A DNA stretch of 64,000 bases, from contig JBOFQB010000036.1 in assembly GCA_051660685.1 (NCBI GenBank), positions 47,570 to 111,569 on the forward strand, read 5' to 3'. Below the pieces are notes generated by a model that did no database searches, had not been told where the DNA came from, and worked only from the letters and a program-made list of their open reading frames with translations. Shown in pieces: positions 63,232-64,000 of the stretch. The DNA comes from JAVBSX01 sp051660685. Lineage in GTDB: Bacteria; Planctomycetota; Planctomycetia; Pirellulales; Thermoguttaceae. The translations under genes and the position numbers were made by a program. Within the stretch, counting starts at the first letter, position 1; each line of letters starts with the position of its first letter.

Positions 63232-63975
63232 ATGACACAATCACTTGTTCTACGACTTCAAGAGAATGCTCTCGATTCAAATTGTTCAATTACCGATCTC
63301 TTACGGCTTGCATTGGTGGTTGCCACAAAATTAAATAAGGAAGAAGATGTGAAATGGTTGGAACACGAACTTAATGGATACCCCTCCGAGGTTGAAATGC
63401 CCTTATATCGCAGGTTGCAAACGTCTCTGATTGCAATCGATTCTTATACCGGCATAGCAAAGCCGTGCTTTTTTGAAGATGCAAGGCTCGAAGAGCCACT
63501 TCGTTATTATGAATGCCATTGGGCGATCAACCGAGTCGAAGAAATACTTAATGTTCCAGAGAATCAGTTGGCTATATCAGTCCCGCCCGCATGCGAGGCG
63601 ATTTTAAATCAGTGGAGCCCTTCCCAATCAGAGGCAAGATATTGCAGACAGTACTACCAAAGAGATGTGAAGGTAATACTGCAATCCGTGCGGGATCGAG
63701 TATTGTTGTGGTCGCTGGAATTGGAAAAACAAGGTATTTTGGGAGAAAGTCTACAATTCACACCAGAAGAAAAAAACAGTGCTCAAACTATCACAATTCA
63801 TAATTCGGGAAATATTGGCTCTGTTGGAGATATTACGAACTCCCAAGTTATGCAAACATTGACTAGAGCCAGTTTCATAACTATTTTGGCTTTAAGCAGA
63901 TTGATATTGCGTCAATCGCAGTGTTTTGGTAATCATACTGCTCTTCAGGGAGGAGTATTTTATGAAAAAACGTGA
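63232..63975 (+). CDS. AbiTii-domain protein, putative abortive infection gene
   Basis: The 247-residue frame starts MTQSLVLRLQENALDSNCSI. Family-like parts are ITDLLRLALVVATKLNKEED, WLEHELNGYP, and LLWSLELEKQGILGESLQFT followed by PEEKNSAQ. A Gly/Asn-rich beta strand follows (ITIHNSGNIGSVGDITNSQV). This matches the AbiTii family, named after an abortive phage infection gene and often found in defence islands. After residue about 205 the sequence (ASFITILALSRLILRQSQCF) does not look like the usual end and overlaps the next gene; a frameshift is possible. Biochemistry is unknown. The tRNA about 1 kb upstream fits an integrated island. Confidence 0.78.
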   Translation: MTQSLVLRLQENALDSNCSITDLLRLALVVATKLNKEEDVKWLEHELNGYPSEVEMPLYRRLQTSLIAIDSYTGIAKPCFFEDARLEEPLRYYECHWAINRVEEILNVPENQLAISVPPACEAILNQWSPSQSEARYCRQYYQRDVKVILQSVRDRVLLWSLELEKQGILGESLQFTPEEKNSAQTITIHNSGNIGSVGDITNSQVMQTLTRASFITILALSRLILRQSQCFGNHTALQGGVFYEKT

Positions 63976-64000
63976 ATACACAACAGGTCTTGAATTAACG
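63962..64000 (+). CDS. Start of a further gene (truncated by window end)
   Basis: An ATG at 63962 has GGGAGGAG about seven bases upstream, one of the best ribosome sites in the region, and opens MKKREYTTGLELT to the window end. It overlaps the 3' end of the AbiTii frame by 14 bases in another frame, so the two are likely coexpressed. Thirteen residues are too few to name a function. Confidence 0.55.
   Translation, partial: MKKREYTTGLELT

Overview
The window looks like a planctomycete chromosome of moderate G+C. Four things point there. A giant exported protein carries an LEPR-type N-terminal motif (LQLESLEQREMLAVSP). A DUF6268 outer-membrane barrel, a long Gfo/Idh/MocA oxidoreductase and a GYF_2-TM-trypsin fusion are present. 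TatC has a large extra first loop. Finally, lpxK, a TolQ/ExbD-type motor and many signal peptides indicate a two-membrane envelope. I cannot assign a genus.

Layout. 1-1.9 kb: the end of an unidentified gene, a 182-bp transposon-like repeat, then a translationally coupled small membrane protein and DUF6268 barrel. 1.9-19.1 kb (minus strand): UDP-glucose dehydrogenase, a Tat-exported aldo/keto reductase, a PIN-domain toxin-antitoxin-like pair and a 4739-residue fibronectin-III protein that fills 14 kb. 19.4-23 kb (plus): a WbpP-like sugar-nucleotide epimerase, a PFL/DUF711 protein and LpxK. 23.1-28.8 kb (minus): a sugar isomerase-like protein, then an apparent operon of a lipoprotein, its larger DUF11-bearing paralogue, an ExbB/TolQ protein and two ExbD/TolR proteins. 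29.3-39.6 kb: exported and metabolic genes (LolA-like, GH172/DUF2961, M28 peptidase, Gfo/Idh, Rpn-type nuclease, GYF_2-trypsin protein, UbiA-like prenyltransferase). 40.2-50.6 kb: an exported M16C peptidase, CheA with two Hpt domains, a PAS-GAF-receiver protein, NadD and an orphan CysA-type ATPase. 50.8-61.6 kb: ComEC, an acetyltransferase, an esterase, HflX, Rex, a PP-loop tRNA-thiolation-like enzyme, TatC and a trypsin/PDZ protein without its catalytic triad. 62.1-64 kb: tRNA-Arg(ACG), a bidirectional terminator, a strongly strand-skewed G-rich/C-rich repeat tract, a small winged-helix-like gene, an AbiTii-family gene and the start of another gene. The last part looks like the edge of a defence or mobile island.

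Intergenic DNA is rich in repeats. Four elements of 178-182 bp share CAGTCYGCTAACAAGTTT-type ends, and each is flanked by a 9-10 bp duplication of its target. This is direct evidence of a non-autonomous transposable family with two different cores. A separate 307-bp element has perfect 20-bp terminal inverted repeats. The pseudo-protease gene is bracketed by long direct repeats. Short ACAACGT-centred palindromes and a 16-bp tandem array upstream of comEC add to this.

The strongest leads for new biology are: (1) repeated, non-FN3 modules of about 110 residues inside the giant protein, together with dockerin-like and cohesin-like ends; (2) a motor operon with two paralogous envelope proteins; (3) protease-fold proteins with rewritten catalytic sites (Cys520 for Ser, and complete triad loss); (4) the tRNA-linked AbiTii border with its unexplained G-rich transcript-like tract.
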